Part shown: positions 20,050 to 29,800 of the stretch, piece by piece
Layout of the letters: each line of letters begins with the position of its first letter
How positions within the stretch are numbered: position 1 is the first letter of the stretch
Assembly (NCBI GenBank): GCA_965262845.1
Contig: CBDHFX010000002.1
Span: 186,001-250,000 of the forward strand
Length of the DNA stretch: 64,000 bases
Direction of reading: 5' to 3'
Source of the DNA: ECT2AJA-044 sp965262845
GTDB lineage: Bacteria; Bacteroidota; Bacteroidia; Flavobacteriales; ECT2AJA-044
Notes under the pieces: generated by a model
What the model was told of the DNA's origin: nothing
Databases searched by the model: none
The model's input: only the letters and a program-made list of their open reading frames with translations
Made by a program: the position numbers and the translations under genes

Positions 20050-20080
20050 CAAAGATACAACGTTTATATATTCCCGCAAA
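20050..20080 (-). promoter_or_regulatory. rRNA operon promoter (Bacteroidota consensus)
   Basis: On the minus strand TTTG (20080-20077) and TATCTTTG (20057-20050) are separated by exactly 19 bases, matching the Bacteroidota sigma-ABfr consensus TTTG-N19-21-TAnnTTTG. It lies about 265 bases upstream of the 16S start. A second possible -7 box, TACCTTTG, lies at 19951-19944 without a matching -33 element and could be a downstream tandem promoter. 19786-20160 otherwise holds the rRNA leader and no supported gene. Confidence 0.8.
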
Positions 20081-20174
20081 TATCCTGTGGAGTTTTTTTC
20101 ACCCGGTTATCAACAGAAAACGTGACCGGTGCAGGCGGATGCAGAAGCACCCCCTCATTATTGCCAGCGCTCCC

Positions 20175-20882
20175 CTAAGGAGTTGTCCCCGACACTTCCA
20201 GCGTTTTTCCGTTGAAGTACGTGCCCCCCTCCAGCATGAATCGCGCCGTATAGGCGCCCATCTCCTCTGCCGTCACTGCCGCCCGAAGCCCGGGAAAAGC
20301 TTCCTCCAGCATCTGGGTCTGCACCGATCCAAAGGCTAAACAGTTGAACCGAAGTCCGCTATCTTTATATTCCTCCGCCAAACATTCGGTCAGCCCGATC
20401 ACCGCCGCCTTGCTTGACGAATACGAACTCAGGCCCGGAAACTTCACCGACCCCTGTACGCCACCCATACTGCTTACGTTCACAATGTGCCCCTTCTCCA
20501 TGTAGGGTATCAGAAAACGGATCAGTTTCGCCATGCCAAAAACATTGACCTTATATATATGGTACCAATCGTCATCCGTTAATTCCCCAAAAGGTTTGTG
20601 CACCAGTTTTCCGGCGTTATTCAGCACTCCGTGGATCTGGCCGCCACAGAACTCCTCCACGGCTTTTTGCAGCGGGCTGTAATCTTCCCGCATCAGATCA
20701 AAGGTCAATGGAAATACGAGGTTGTCCCTCGCGGGACGATCTGAAACCTGCCTGCATTGCTCAAGTTCCCGGGCCGACCGGGCCAGTGCGATGATCCGGC
20801 GACCCTCACCTTCCGCCGCCAGGGCACGTACGACCTCAAAGCCAATACCCCTGCTTGCTCCGGTGACGACAAAATGACGCAT
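20175..20882 (-). CDS. Short-chain dehydrogenase/reductase
   Basis: A 235-residue cytosolic NAD(P)-dependent oxidoreductase of the classical SDR family. The N-terminus MRHFVVTGASRGIG is the nucleotide-binding TGxxxGIG motif; VLNNAGKLVHKP carries NNAG; the catalytic residues appear as a serine in NVSSMGGVQGS and YSSSK (YxxxK). The start ATG overlaps the preceding E2 stop codon (TAATG), so the two are probably translationally coupled. A longer upstream reading inside the E2 gene is rejected. The substrate is unknown; linkage to pyruvate dehydrogenase does not define it. Confidence 0.9.
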   Translation of the reverse strand: MRHFVVTGASRGIGFEVVRALAAEGEGRRIIALARSARELEQCRQVSDRPARDNLVFPLTFDLMREDYSPLQKAVEEFCGGQIHGVLNNAGKLVHKPFGELTDDDWYHIYKVNVFGMAKLIRFLIPYMEKGHIVNVSSMGGVQGSVKFPGLSSYSSSKAAVIGLTECLAEEYKDSGLRFNCLAFGSVQTQMLEEAFPGLRAAVTAEEMGAYTARFMLEGGTYFNGKTLEVSGTTP

Positions 20883-22180
20883 TACGCCAACATCACTACA
20901 GGTTGCTCCATGTACTGCCTGAAGGTCTGCAAAAAGGCTGCTCCTGTAGCTCCATCCACCACGCGGTGGTCGCAACTCATCGTTACCTTCATGACATTGC
21001 CCGGAACAACAGCACCGTTTTTCACAACCGGAATTTCCCTGATCCCGCCTACGGCCAGAATACAACTGTCGGGAGGATTCACGATCGCTGTGAATTCCTC
21101 AATACCGAACATTCCCAGGTTGCTAATAGTAAAGGTGTTGCCCTCCCACTCGTGCGGTTGCAGTTTCCTGTTGTGCGCCTTACCGGCCAATTCGCGAACT
21201 TCGGCACCGATCTGCGTAAGGGTCTTGCTATCTGCAAAGCGGATCACTGGCACCAGCAGTCCTTCATCCACCGCTACGGCCACGCCAATGTGGATATGAT
21301 TGTTGCGGCGAATGGTATCGCCCTGCCAGGCTGAATTTACGGCCCGATGTTTCCGCAGGCTCATCGCCACGGCCTTGATGATCAGGTCATTAAAACTTAT
21401 TCTGGTATCGGGAATTTCGTTGATCTGCCTGCGCGCGGCAATCGCATTGTCCATATTGATCTCCACGGTCAGGTAGAAATGAGGTGCCGTAAACTTGCTG
21501 TCGCACAAACGATGTGCAATGGTCTTGCGCATCTGCGATACGCTTTCCTCTGTGTAGCTTTCTTCTAGATGCGCGGTACTACTCGCAGCTGAAGATACAG
21601 CCTGGGGTGTTGGCGTCAGGGCCGGATTAAACCCGTCAATGTCGCGCTTTACGATGCGACCTCCATCGCCACTGCCTTGTACGTGACCCAGATCCACCCC
21701 TTTTTCTTCAGCCAGTCTGCGGGCCAATGGCGATGCCTTTAATCGTTTGTCCGCATCGTTCGAAGTCCGGATCGACATTGGAGCAGGAGCGGTGGTTTCG
21801 CGTTGCGGAACAGTTGGTGCGGATGCGGCCATTTCCGGGCTCTGTACGGGAGGCTGCTTGTCCGCCTCCAAAGCCGCCTGTGGAGCATCCTCCTTTTCAG
21901 AAGCCGCAGCATCTGCCCTGATCAGGGCCTCCACGTCCTCTCCCTCCATGCCCAGGACCGCCAGAATGGAATCTACCGGTGCTTTATTGCCCTCCGATAC
22001 TCCAATGTGCAACAGCGTTCCTTCCTGAAACGATTCAAACTCCATGGTCGCTTTGTCGGTCTCGATCTCTGCAAGCACATCACCTTCACTCACCTGATCA
22101 CCTACCTGCTTATACCACTTCACTACAACCCCTTCCTCCATGGTATCGCTCAAACGCGGCATTTTTACGATTTCAGCCAT
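20882..22180 (-). CDS. pdhC: Pyruvate dehydrogenase E2, dihydrolipoamide acetyltransferase
   Basis: A 432-residue protein that transfers the acetyl group from E1 to CoA. Domains in order: one lipoyl domain with the lipoylated lysine in IETDKATME (about residue 43), a long Ala/Pro-rich linker, the peripheral subunit-binding domain (ASPLARRLAEEKGVDLGHV, about 150-185), and the catalytic domain ending in SCDHRVVDGA with the active-site histidine and aspartate. I chose the ATG at 22180; the TTG directly before it would add one residue. It begins 3 bases after the E1-alpha stop. Branched-chain substrate specificity cannot be fully excluded. Confidence 0.93.
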   Translation of the reverse strand: MAEIVKMPRLSDTMEEGVVVKWYKQVGDQVSEGDVLAEIETDKATMEFESFQEGTLLHIGVSEGNKAPVDSILAVLGMEGEDVEALIRADAAASEKEDAPQAALEADKQPPVQSPEMAASAPTVPQRETTAPAPMSIRTSNDADKRLKASPLARRLAEEKGVDLGHVQGSGDGGRIVKRDIDGFNPALTPTPQAVSSAASSTAHLEESYTEESVSQMRKTIAHRLCDSKFTAPHFYLTVEINMDNAIAARRQINEIPDTRISFNDLIIKAVAMSLRKHRAVNSAWQGDTIRRNNHIHIGVAVAVDEGLLVPVIRFADSKTLTQIGAEVRELAGKAHNRKLQPHEWEGNTFTISNLGMFGIEEFTAIVNPPDSCILAVGGIREIPVVKNGAVVPGNVMKVTMSCDHRVVDGATGAAFLQTFRQYMEQPVVMLA

Positions 22181-22183
22181 CAA

Positions 22184-23185
22184 TTACTTTTCTTTAATGA
22201 ATGGATAACCTTCCTGAATATAAACGGTGTTGTACAGGTCCTCCACCGTGGGGAACTCCGATTCCTCCGCAAAGGTAACCGCGTTATTCACCACTTGTTT
22301 TACGCGGTCATCTATTTCCTTTAACTGCTTCTCGTTCGCGTAGTTCTTCTTCAGGATCTCCGCCCGGATGACACTGATCGGATCGGTTTTCTGATACCCG
22401 GCAACTTCTTCCCTGGTCCGATATTTCTGCGCATCACTCATGGAGTGTCCTTTATATCGGTAGGTCTTCAGTTCCAGTAAGCTTGGGCCATTTCCCCTGC
22501 GTGCATGCTCTACGGCCTCCTTCACTTCGTTGGCGACCTCCAGCGGATCCATCCCGTCTGCCGCACGGTGCGGAATTCCATATCCCGATCCCAACTGATG
22601 CAGTTCGGTCACATTCGTCTGACGTTCCACAGAGGTTCCCATGGCGTATCCGTTGTTCTCAATAATGAAGACCACCGGCAGATCCCAGGTTGCCGCCAAA
22701 CTTACAGCCTCATGGAAAGCGCCTTGACGGACGGCCCCATCTCCCAGAAAGGTCAGGGTTACCGCGCCGGTTTCCCTGTACTTATCTGCAAAAGCAATTC
22801 CGGCCCCGAGGGGGATCTGTCCCCCAACGATCCCATGACCTCCAAAGAATTTCTTTTCCTTCGAAAACATGTGCATGGAACCTCCATTCCCCTGGCTCGT
22901 TCCCGTTTTCTTCCCCATCAGTTCCGCCATCACGTATTTCGGTTCCACACCCATTGCAATCGGATGCACGTGGTTCCGGTACGCGGTGATCATATTGTCT
23001 TTGCCCATCTCAATGGCTGTTGCACAACCAGCCAGTACCGCTTCCTGACCATTATACAGGTGCAGGAATCCCCGGATCTTCTGTTGAATGTACAGGGCGC
23101 TTGCCTTATCCTCAATCTTTCGCCACAACAGCATATCCTCATACCACTTCAGATAGAGGTTCCTGCTTGCTCTGATCTTTGCCAT
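22184..23185 (-). CDS. pdhA: Pyruvate dehydrogenase E1 component, alpha subunit
   Basis: A 333-residue thiamine-diphosphate enzyme subunit that decarboxylates pyruvate and passes the acetyl group to E2. The TPP/Mg motif is GDGAVRQGAF ending in IENN (the GDG...NN signature), and the phosphorylation-loop region RYKGHSMSDAQKYRTREE is typical of PDH E1-alpha. The E1-beta gene is not in the window, so the complex is encoded at two loci, as is common in Bacteroidota. A TAAATTTG sequence at 23212-23205 (minus strand), about 20 bases before the start, may be the -7 promoter element; no -33 TTTG is present. Confidence 0.93.
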   Translation of the reverse strand: MAKIRASRNLYLKWYEDMLLWRKIEDKASALYIQQKIRGFLHLYNGQEAVLAGCATAIEMGKDNMITAYRNHVHPIAMGVEPKYVMAELMGKKTGTSQGNGGSMHMFSKEKKFFGGHGIVGGQIPLGAGIAFADKYRETGAVTLTFLGDGAVRQGAFHEAVSLAATWDLPVVFIIENNGYAMGTSVERQTNVTELHQLGSGYGIPHRAADGMDPLEVANEVKEAVEHARRGNGPSLLELKTYRYKGHSMSDAQKYRTREEVAGYQKTDPISVIRAEILKKNYANEKQLKEIDDRVKQVVNNAVTFAEESEFPTVEDLYNTVYIQEGYPFIKEK

Positions 23186-23221
23186 AGTCCGCCAGTTAGG
23201 ATTGCAAATTTAGCACAAAAT

Positions 23222-23707
23222 TCACTCCCAGTCCCGAAATCGAAAGGCATAGGGCAACAGTAGTTCCGCTCCCTCCACTGCCAGGATACGTCCGGTTGTT
23301 CCGCGAAAGTACACCCGCATCCTCGCTTGCTGATTCCGTTCCGTCTCCGCCATCACCTGCCGGCATGCCCCGCATGGTGCCACCGGTTCCTCCAGAGCAC
23401 GCTCCACGGCACGAGCTGTAATGAACAAGGCCACTGCCTTTACGGCAGGATGCCCGGCTCCGGCCGCAAAAAGTGCCACGCGTTCGGCGCACAAGCCGTT
23501 CGGAAAGGCCCCGTTTTCCTGATTGTTCCCCGTAACGATGACTCCGTTCTCCAGCAGCACTGCAGCGCCAACCTTGAAATGGCTGTACGGCGCATAGGCT
23601 TTTTCCCGGGCCTCCTCGGCCCGATGCATCAAGTTCAGGATCTCGCCCGGGAGTTCCTCCGGAATTTCATATTCCGTAAACGAAGCCGTCCATTCAAATG
23701 ATCTCAT
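23222..23707 (-). CDS. cdd: Cytidine deaminase
   Basis: A 161-residue cytosolic zinc enzyme that converts cytidine and deoxycytidine to uridine forms in pyrimidine salvage. Zinc ligands and the catalytic glutamate appear in NGLCAERVALFAA (CAE) and APCGACRQVMAE (PCxxC). The substrate region AYAPYSHFKVGAAV is canonical. Length is normal for the homotetrameric type with a slight N-terminal extension. It lies 36 bases upstream of pdhA on the same strand and may be read together with it. Divergent from the porin gene. Confidence 0.95.
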   Translation of the reverse strand: MRSFEWTASFTEYEIPEELPGEILNLMHRAEEAREKAYAPYSHFKVGAAVLLENGVIVTGNNQENGAFPNGLCAERVALFAAGAGHPAVKAVALFITARAVERALEEPVAPCGACRQVMAETERNQQARMRVYFRGTTGRILAVEGAELLLPYAFRFRDWE

Positions 23708-23770
23708 GGAAATTTCTTTTGGACCAGAAAGTTACTACTTTAGACGTTACCCTAACAATTGTTCGAACCC

Positions 23771-25663
23771 ATGCGTTGTTCCGCAATCCTGATATTCCTG
23801 CTTTTCGCTGGCGTTGCCCATCGGCCCGCAAGGGCCCAGGATACTATTCCGCTGCCTCCCAGTCACAGCTATTTTCACATGCCCGCGAACGATATGGCAC
23901 CGGAACAGCTTACGTTTGTGGATACGGGCCTGACGGTTCCTGATCAGTACCGGCTCAATCCCGCGCATCGGAACCTCTTCGGCTGTTACCGGCTCACGAA
24001 TTTGTCTCAGCCCTATCAGAAAACCGTTTTTTACCTGCCCTTTGAAATGGGCGCCTATCCTGGGCAGCCGACCTTCGACACACAATACGACCGGCCCGGT
24101 GAGGTGGCCTTCTACAACGTTCGAACTCCGTATACGGACCTTTCGTACCGCAGTTCCTTTAATGTGGGAGGGGGAACCCATGTGTTGCATACGCAAAATT
24201 TAACGCCTGCCTGGAATGTGGCGGCCGGATACAACCGCGTGCGGAGCCTCGGGTTCTATGCGAATGATGAAACGATCTGGAACCAGTTTCGGCTGACTTC
24301 CCACTATTCCGGGCTAAAATATCGGTTGAGGGCCTATTCAACACTGGTGCGGAATGTTGCACAACAACACGGAGGCCTGGCAGAGGATAGCGTGTTTACG
24401 GACAATACGGAAAGGGATCGGATGGTGGTGCCTATGGCCCTGTACACGGCTGAACATCGTTTCAGGCATTTCCAGATCGGGCTGGGGCAATCGTTCCGGA
24501 TCGGTGCCTACCAGGTCCGGATACCCGAAAACGACACGCTTTCAGATACGGTGTTCGTGTCCAGGATCCGCGCTTTTCACCGGGCAAACTGGACCCGTCA
24601 GATCTTCGTATATGCCGATTCCGATCCGAACCCCGACTACTACGATACCACCTATATTGATACGGCCAGAACCCTCGACAGCATCTGCTTCGGACGTTTG
24701 CGAAACAGTGCGGGAATTACCTGGGAAGTGTATAGCGGACTCGGCCTCTCGGCCGGATTAACCCATGAACTGTTCTATTATCTGGGTGGGGCAGGGGAGC
24801 AGACGGGCGGACAAAACATGCGGTTTTTTGCAGACCTTCAGCTCGGGTTGCCCTTTGCAGTGCTGACCGGGAAAGCTGCCAAAGGGATATCCGGCCCGGA
24901 CGCTGCCAATACCTTCTTTGGCGGAACGCTCAGATCGGTAAAGACCGAACGATCCAAATGGCATTGGAGTGCCTATGGCAGCTGGCAGGTACTTACCCCC
25001 GGGAAATACTTTCTGTGGTATTCCGGCAATCATGACCGATGGCAGGAAGAGCTGTACGCATTCAATGTCATCCGGCTGGGTGGAGCAACGGGCAGCGCTC
25101 ATGCGCGTCGTGGAAACGAACTGGCACCCGATCGCATTGAAGCACACTATACAGGTATCCAAAATGCTCCGTACTTCGCACAAACCGACAGTATAGCCAC
25201 CACTTCGGGCCGGTTCGAAAGTGTGTTGCAGCTGAAGGCGACGAAAGGATTCCATTTCGGATCGCTGGGCTGGGACAATGAAGTGATGTATCAGGCCATT
25301 GATGCAGTATCCGTGGATCTGCCCCGGATCATCCTGCGATCGGGCCTCTATTTCGACGGACGCTTTTTTGAGAATGAGCCCTTCCACGTTCAAATCGGTG
25401 CCATACTCAACTACACCACCCGCTTCAATGGGAATGCCTATCGGCCTTCGGCCGGATTATTCCTGCGACAGGATGATACCGGGATCGGAAATTACCCCTA
25501 TATCGATGTTTTTCTAAATGTCCGGGTACGGGAGCTGAGTATTTTTCTGACCCTGGAGCATGTCAATGCGGGCTGGTTCGATTATCGCTACTTTACTGCA
25601 CCGCATTACCCAACGAATGACCTGGTGCTGCGGTTCGGGCTTCGCTGGTCGTTCTACAATTAG
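23771..25663 (+). CDS. Putative outer-membrane porin (Bacteroidota Porin_10 type)
   Basis: About 630 residues with a signal peptide (MRCSAILIFLLFAGVA, cleavage after ARAQ). The mature protein is rich in alternating aromatic/polar beta strands (TDLSYRSSFNVGGGTHVLHT, WNVAAGYNRVRSLGFYAND) and ends with a beta-signal-like LVLRFGLRWSFYN. The overall look fits the 'putative porin' family widespread in Bacteroidota; function beyond an outer-membrane barrel is unknown. The ATG at 23771 is preferred over a TTG at 23759. Monocistronic as far as can be seen. Confidence 0.8.
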   Translation: MRCSAILIFLLFAGVAHRPARAQDTIPLPPSHSYFHMPANDMAPEQLTFVDTGLTVPDQYRLNPAHRNLFGCYRLTNLSQPYQKTVFYLPFEMGAYPGQPTFDTQYDRPGEVAFYNVRTPYTDLSYRSSFNVGGGTHVLHTQNLTPAWNVAAGYNRVRSLGFYANDETIWNQFRLTSHYSGLKYRLRAYSTLVRNVAQQHGGLAEDSVFTDNTERDRMVVPMALYTAEHRFRHFQIGLGQSFRIGAYQVRIPENDTLSDTVFVSRIRAFHRANWTRQIFVYADSDPNPDYYDTTYIDTARTLDSICFGRLRNSAGITWEVYSGLGLSAGLTHELFYYLGGAGEQTGGQNMRFFADLQLGLPFAVLTGKAAKGISGPDAANTFFGGTLRSVKTERSKWHWSAYGSWQVLTPGKYFLWYSGNHDRWQEELYAFNVIRLGGATGSAHARRGNELAPDRIEAHYTGIQNAPYFAQTDSIATTSGRFESVLQLKATKGFHFGSLGWDNEVMYQAIDAVSVDLPRIILRSGLYFDGRFFENEPFHVQIGAILNYTTRFNGNAYRPSAGLFLRQDDTGIGNYPYIDVFLNVRVRELSIFLTLEHVNAGWFDYRYFTAPHYPTNDLVLRFGLRWSFYN

Positions 25664-25989
25664 CCGGTTTCGCTTATTTGGGACTCTGCCAGGGAAGGAA
25701 GGTTTTTTTACCAGTTGTTCTCAAACTTCAGCTCATCAAGCTGCCTGAACAGCTCCTCGCGCTCATGCTCAAAAAAGCTTGAATTTACGATAAAGGTACT
25801 AAATTTAGCTTAGCTTCCTGAAAAGCGGCTTGTCCTTACTACGAGTAGTGCCTGATGCTCCTGGTTTCTCCGTAGCTTTCGATCTGATCCATGGTCCTGA
25901 TAGCGTTATTACCTTTTATTCCAGCCACTACAAACCTGCTGCCCACGCCTGCTCCAGACTATTTTAGGAAGTTGAGGCAGATCTGCAGC
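25664..25989. other. Intergenic region with a dispersed-repeat copy and gene debris
   Basis: 25923-25972 is, in reverse complement, a copy of the roughly 50-base repeat at 60241-60293 and 60550-60600 ('cttcctaaaatagtctggagcaggcg', 'agcaggtttgtagtggct'). On the minus strand 25704-25800 is an open stretch reading FFEHEREELFRQLDELKFEN up to a stop, with no start codon, which may be the 3' scrap of a lost gene. No complete gene is present. Confidence 0.5.
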
Positions 25990-26799
25990 TCAGGACCTGA
26001 CCTTGAGCGAGGCCGGATCTGTAGTATCCAGCCCAAGGGCCTCATAAACGTAGTCAAAGGTCGATAGGATTTCGGGCTGGCCATGTACAATGGCCACATT
26101 GTGCTCAAAATGCGCACTCGGTTTCCCGTCCTGCGTTACAACACTCCACCCGTCATTCAGTTGACAAATGTGCCGGGTGCCCAGGTTGATCATCGGTTCA
26201 ATCGCCAGCACCATTCCGTTCATCAATTTCTTTCCTTGACCTGCTCTTCCGTAATTTGGAACCTGCGGACCCTCGTGCATATCACGCCCAAGTCCGTGTC
26301 CGACCAACTCCCGCACCACGCCATAGCCGTGCGACTCGGTATAGCTCTGGATGGCGTGACCGATATCGCCGATCCGATTCCCCGAGCGGGCCTGTTCGAT
26401 ACCGAGATAAAGGCTTTCTTTGGTAACGCTGAGCAGCTTCTGTACCCCAGGGGCGATCTCGCCCACGCCAAAGGTGTAGGCATGGTCGCCATAGAATCCG
26501 TTCATGTACGCCCCACAGTCAACCGAAATAATGTCTCCCTCTTCCAGGGATCTGTCGTTTGGAATTCCATGCACCACCATTTCATTTACTGAAACGCACA
26601 GCGAATTCGGAAAATCGTACAGTCCCAGAAAGCCGGGTTCAGCGCCCTGATCGCGAATACATTCCTCCGCGATCTTGTCGATCTGCAAAGGCGTAATGCC
26701 CGGCTCCACCACCCTGGCGACCTCGCCGAGGGTTTTGCTCACCACCAATGCGCTGAGGCGCATGAGCTCAATTTCTTCTGCCGACTTAATGTGTATCAC
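25990..26799 (-). CDS. map: Type I methionine aminopeptidase
   Basis: A 269-residue cytosolic metalloenzyme that removes the initiator methionine. Metal ligands are visible in VDCGAYMNGFYGDHAYTFGV (two Asp), HGLGRDMHEGP (His), AIEPMINLG (Glu) and the final Glu of HFEHN. I place the start at the GTG at 26799 (MIHIKSAEEIELMR), because homologues begin there and a -7 element TAACTTTG lies at 26824-26817 on the minus strand, upstream of this start but inside any longer reading. Divergent from the helicase-nuclease gene, 51 bases between starts. Confidence 0.93.
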   Translation of the reverse strand: MIHIKSAEEIELMRLSALVVSKTLGEVARVVEPGITPLQIDKIAEECIRDQGAEPGFLGLYDFPNSLCVSVNEMVVHGIPNDRSLEEGDIISVDCGAYMNGFYGDHAYTFGVGEIAPGVQKLLSVTKESLYLGIEQARSGNRIGDIGHAIQSYTESHGYGVVRELVGHGLGRDMHEGPQVPNYGRAGQGKKLMNGMVLAIEPMINLGTRHICQLNDGWSVVTQDGKPSAHFEHNVAIVHGQPEILSTFDYVYEALGLDTTDPASLKVRS

Positions 26800-26850
26800 T
26801 ATTCCTGAAAGGGGTACAAAGTTAGCCATATTCGCCGTAGCTTTGGCCGT

Positions 26851-29800
26851 ATGCCAACCGGATTGCAAAGGCCTCATTTCGCGGTTTACTACGCATCTGC
26901 CGGGTCGGGAAAGACCTTTAACCTGGTCCGTGAATACCTCAGTCTCTGTTTGGCAGATCCTGAACCGGACCAGGTCTTTCGAAGCATTTTAGCTATCACC
27001 TTTACGAACAAGGCGGCCGGCGAAATGAAGGAACGCATCATCAAAGCCTTGCGCAGGTACACCCGGGATACTCCCAAGATAGACGATATGGGCCGGATGA
27101 TCATGGAGCATACAGGTTTGACCACGGAACTCTTCCTTCAACGAAGCCGGATCCTCCTGTCGGCCATACTGCACGAGTATGACCGCTTTTCGGTCGGAAC
27201 CATTGACAGGTTCAACAGCAGGATCCTGCGCACCTTCGCACTTGACCTTGATCTTCCGATGAACTATGAGGTTGAAATGGAGACCAGTCAATTGATCGAA
27301 GAGGCATCGGACCGGCTCCTCAATGCCTTGGGAGAGGATGCTGACGTGAGGCAGCTACTCGTGCGATTCAGTGCCCAACAGGTGGCTGATGAAAAGGATT
27401 GGCGCATCCATCGGGAGCTGTGCGAAAAAGGGAAGCTGCTTTTTCAGGAGCAGCATCGTTCGCACCTGGAAAAGCTGGCCGGGATCGCACCGGCGGAATT
27501 CCTCCAAAGTATCCGCAGGGTACAATCGCGCCGTGAGGCGCTCGGCGAAAAGGCCCAAAAGCGAGTGCGCGAAATGCTGGAACTGGTGGAGCGGGGCTCG
27601 GCTGGTCCCGTGGCCTTTCGGGGACAATACCTGCCGGGATGGCTGCGAAAACAGGCAAAATTGCGTTACGCCAACGAACTCTCCATGCTTAAGGAAGAGG
27701 AAGGCGAGGTGTTGTGCCGGGTAGGGTGGATGAGAGCGGCCGTTGAAGATGATCATTGGATCAGCAGGACAGCTCCGCCCGCGGATCTGGACTGGATTGA
27801 GGCAAATGCCCCTGCGCTTCAGGCCGGATTGCTGGAGCTGCTCAATCTCTTCCGGGAAGATGTGCGGCTTGGGCTCTACTCCCGCAATCTGTACGGCGTG
27901 GCGGTGCTGTCGTTACTTGATCAAAGCCTCAGAAAGGTCAAGCGCGAGCGCGAAGTGGTGCACATTTCGGAGTTCAACTGGACCATCGCCGCACAGGTGC
28001 GCCAGCAGCCGGCACTCTACATCTACGAACGGTTGGGCGAAAAGTATGGCCACTATTTCATTGACGAATTCCAGGACACCTCCGTAATGCAATGGCAAAA
28101 TCTGCTTCCCCTGGCGCACGAAGCGCTCTCCAGGGGCGGAAGCTGCATGGTGGTAGGCGATGGCAAACAGGCGATCTATCGGTGGCGCGGCGGCGAAATG
28201 GGACCGTTCCTCGGCCTTGCGGCCGGATCAAAACCCCGCTACCAAAGTGGAACTGGAATGGTGGAGGTGCCCTTTGAACCTCAACCGAAGCGGCTACAGG
28301 ACAACTGGCGGAGTCGGAAGAAGATCGTTGAATTCAACAACGGACTCTACACGCTGATCGCGAATCAGCTGCGCGATCCGGCACACATAAAACTATACAG
28401 CTCGGCAGTGCAAAATGCGAAAGGCCAGGAGGGCGGGTATGTGACGATCCATTGCTATAACAAGGGGCTTGAAAAGGAGGATCTGGAAGCCGAAATGTTT
28501 GGCTGGACCCAAAGGCGCATAGATGAGGTACTTGCCTCCGGGGCAGAACCCCGCGACATCTGTATCCTGGTACGCAGCAAAAAAGAAGGACAGCTGATCG
28601 CCCGTTTTTTGCAGGGTGAAGGCCTGCCCGTCATCTCAAATGAACTGCTCGTTCTGAGCGCCTCTCCGGAAGTCAATGTACTGGTGCAGTTCCTCCGTTG
28701 GAAGGCTACCGGAAATCACCGCGATGCCGTGTCGCGAATTCTGTTGTATTTGCTTGGCAGGATGGACATCGCTCTGCAGGAGCACCATGATCTGATGCAT
28801 CGGGCCCTAAAGGAAAACGAATTTGAGCAGATACTGAAGCAGCGCCTGTTGCCAGACTGGGATGCGGTCAGATGGGATCGGCTGACACTGTACGAGAAAA
28901 TGAACACCCTGTGTGGCTGGATCCCCGGGTTTCCGTCTGACAACGCCTATGTGGAGTTCTTCCTTGACCTCTGCCATCAGTTCAGCGTTCGGGCACAGGG
29001 AACGGAAGTGGAATTTCTGGAGTGGTGGAACGATGCCTGCAAAAAGCATTCGGTCGTGGTCCCAAACGGTCTGAACGCCGTGCAGGTCATGACCATCCAT
29101 AAATCCAAGGGACTTGAGTTCCCTGTGGTGCTGTTGCCTCAGGCGGATTGGGCATACAAGACGGAGCTGGCACAGGACTGGTTCGTGCTGCCCGATGACG
29201 AACGCGAGGAGATTGCTTTGCCCGAGGTGCTACTCTCGCTCAAAAAGGACATGAAATTCGCCTCTGAGGAGCTGGCCAGGGTCTATCTGCAGAATGAAGA
29301 AGCCTTGCGGCTTGATGAGCTCAACGCGTTCTACGTAGCCACCACGCGTCCGGGTGATGAACTGCACATCGCTTTTCGTCCCACCGCGATCAGGACCGGA
29401 GTGCAGGACTATCTGAAGACCTGGGTGGAACAGAACGACAAGACTTTGGAGCCCGGCGGTACTATTTCGATAGGGGAACCGGTGCGCGAGTGGCCGCAGG
29501 AGCAGAGCGACACCGGGCAGATCAGCAATGAGACCGTGGGCTGTGAGGAATGGTGGGGAAAGCTGCGCCTCAGTTTTGAATCGGAGCGCTACTGGGGCAG
29601 AGCCGGTGATGCCCGACCGTACGGCATGGAAGTGCACCGGATCCTGCAGGAGATCGATTCGCGGGACGATGTTGAACGGGTATTGCAGGATTGGGAATCG
29701 GATGGCATGCTGGGCCCATCGGCCCGTGAGGGCCTTCGGCAGAAGATCCGTCATATGCTTGCCCAACCCGAAATGGCCAGGTATTTTGATCCGGCCGACA

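Noticed and set aside
22505..23263. 252-codon plus-strand open frame
   Set aside because: It is antisense to pdhA, whose protein has unmistakable TPP-enzyme motifs.
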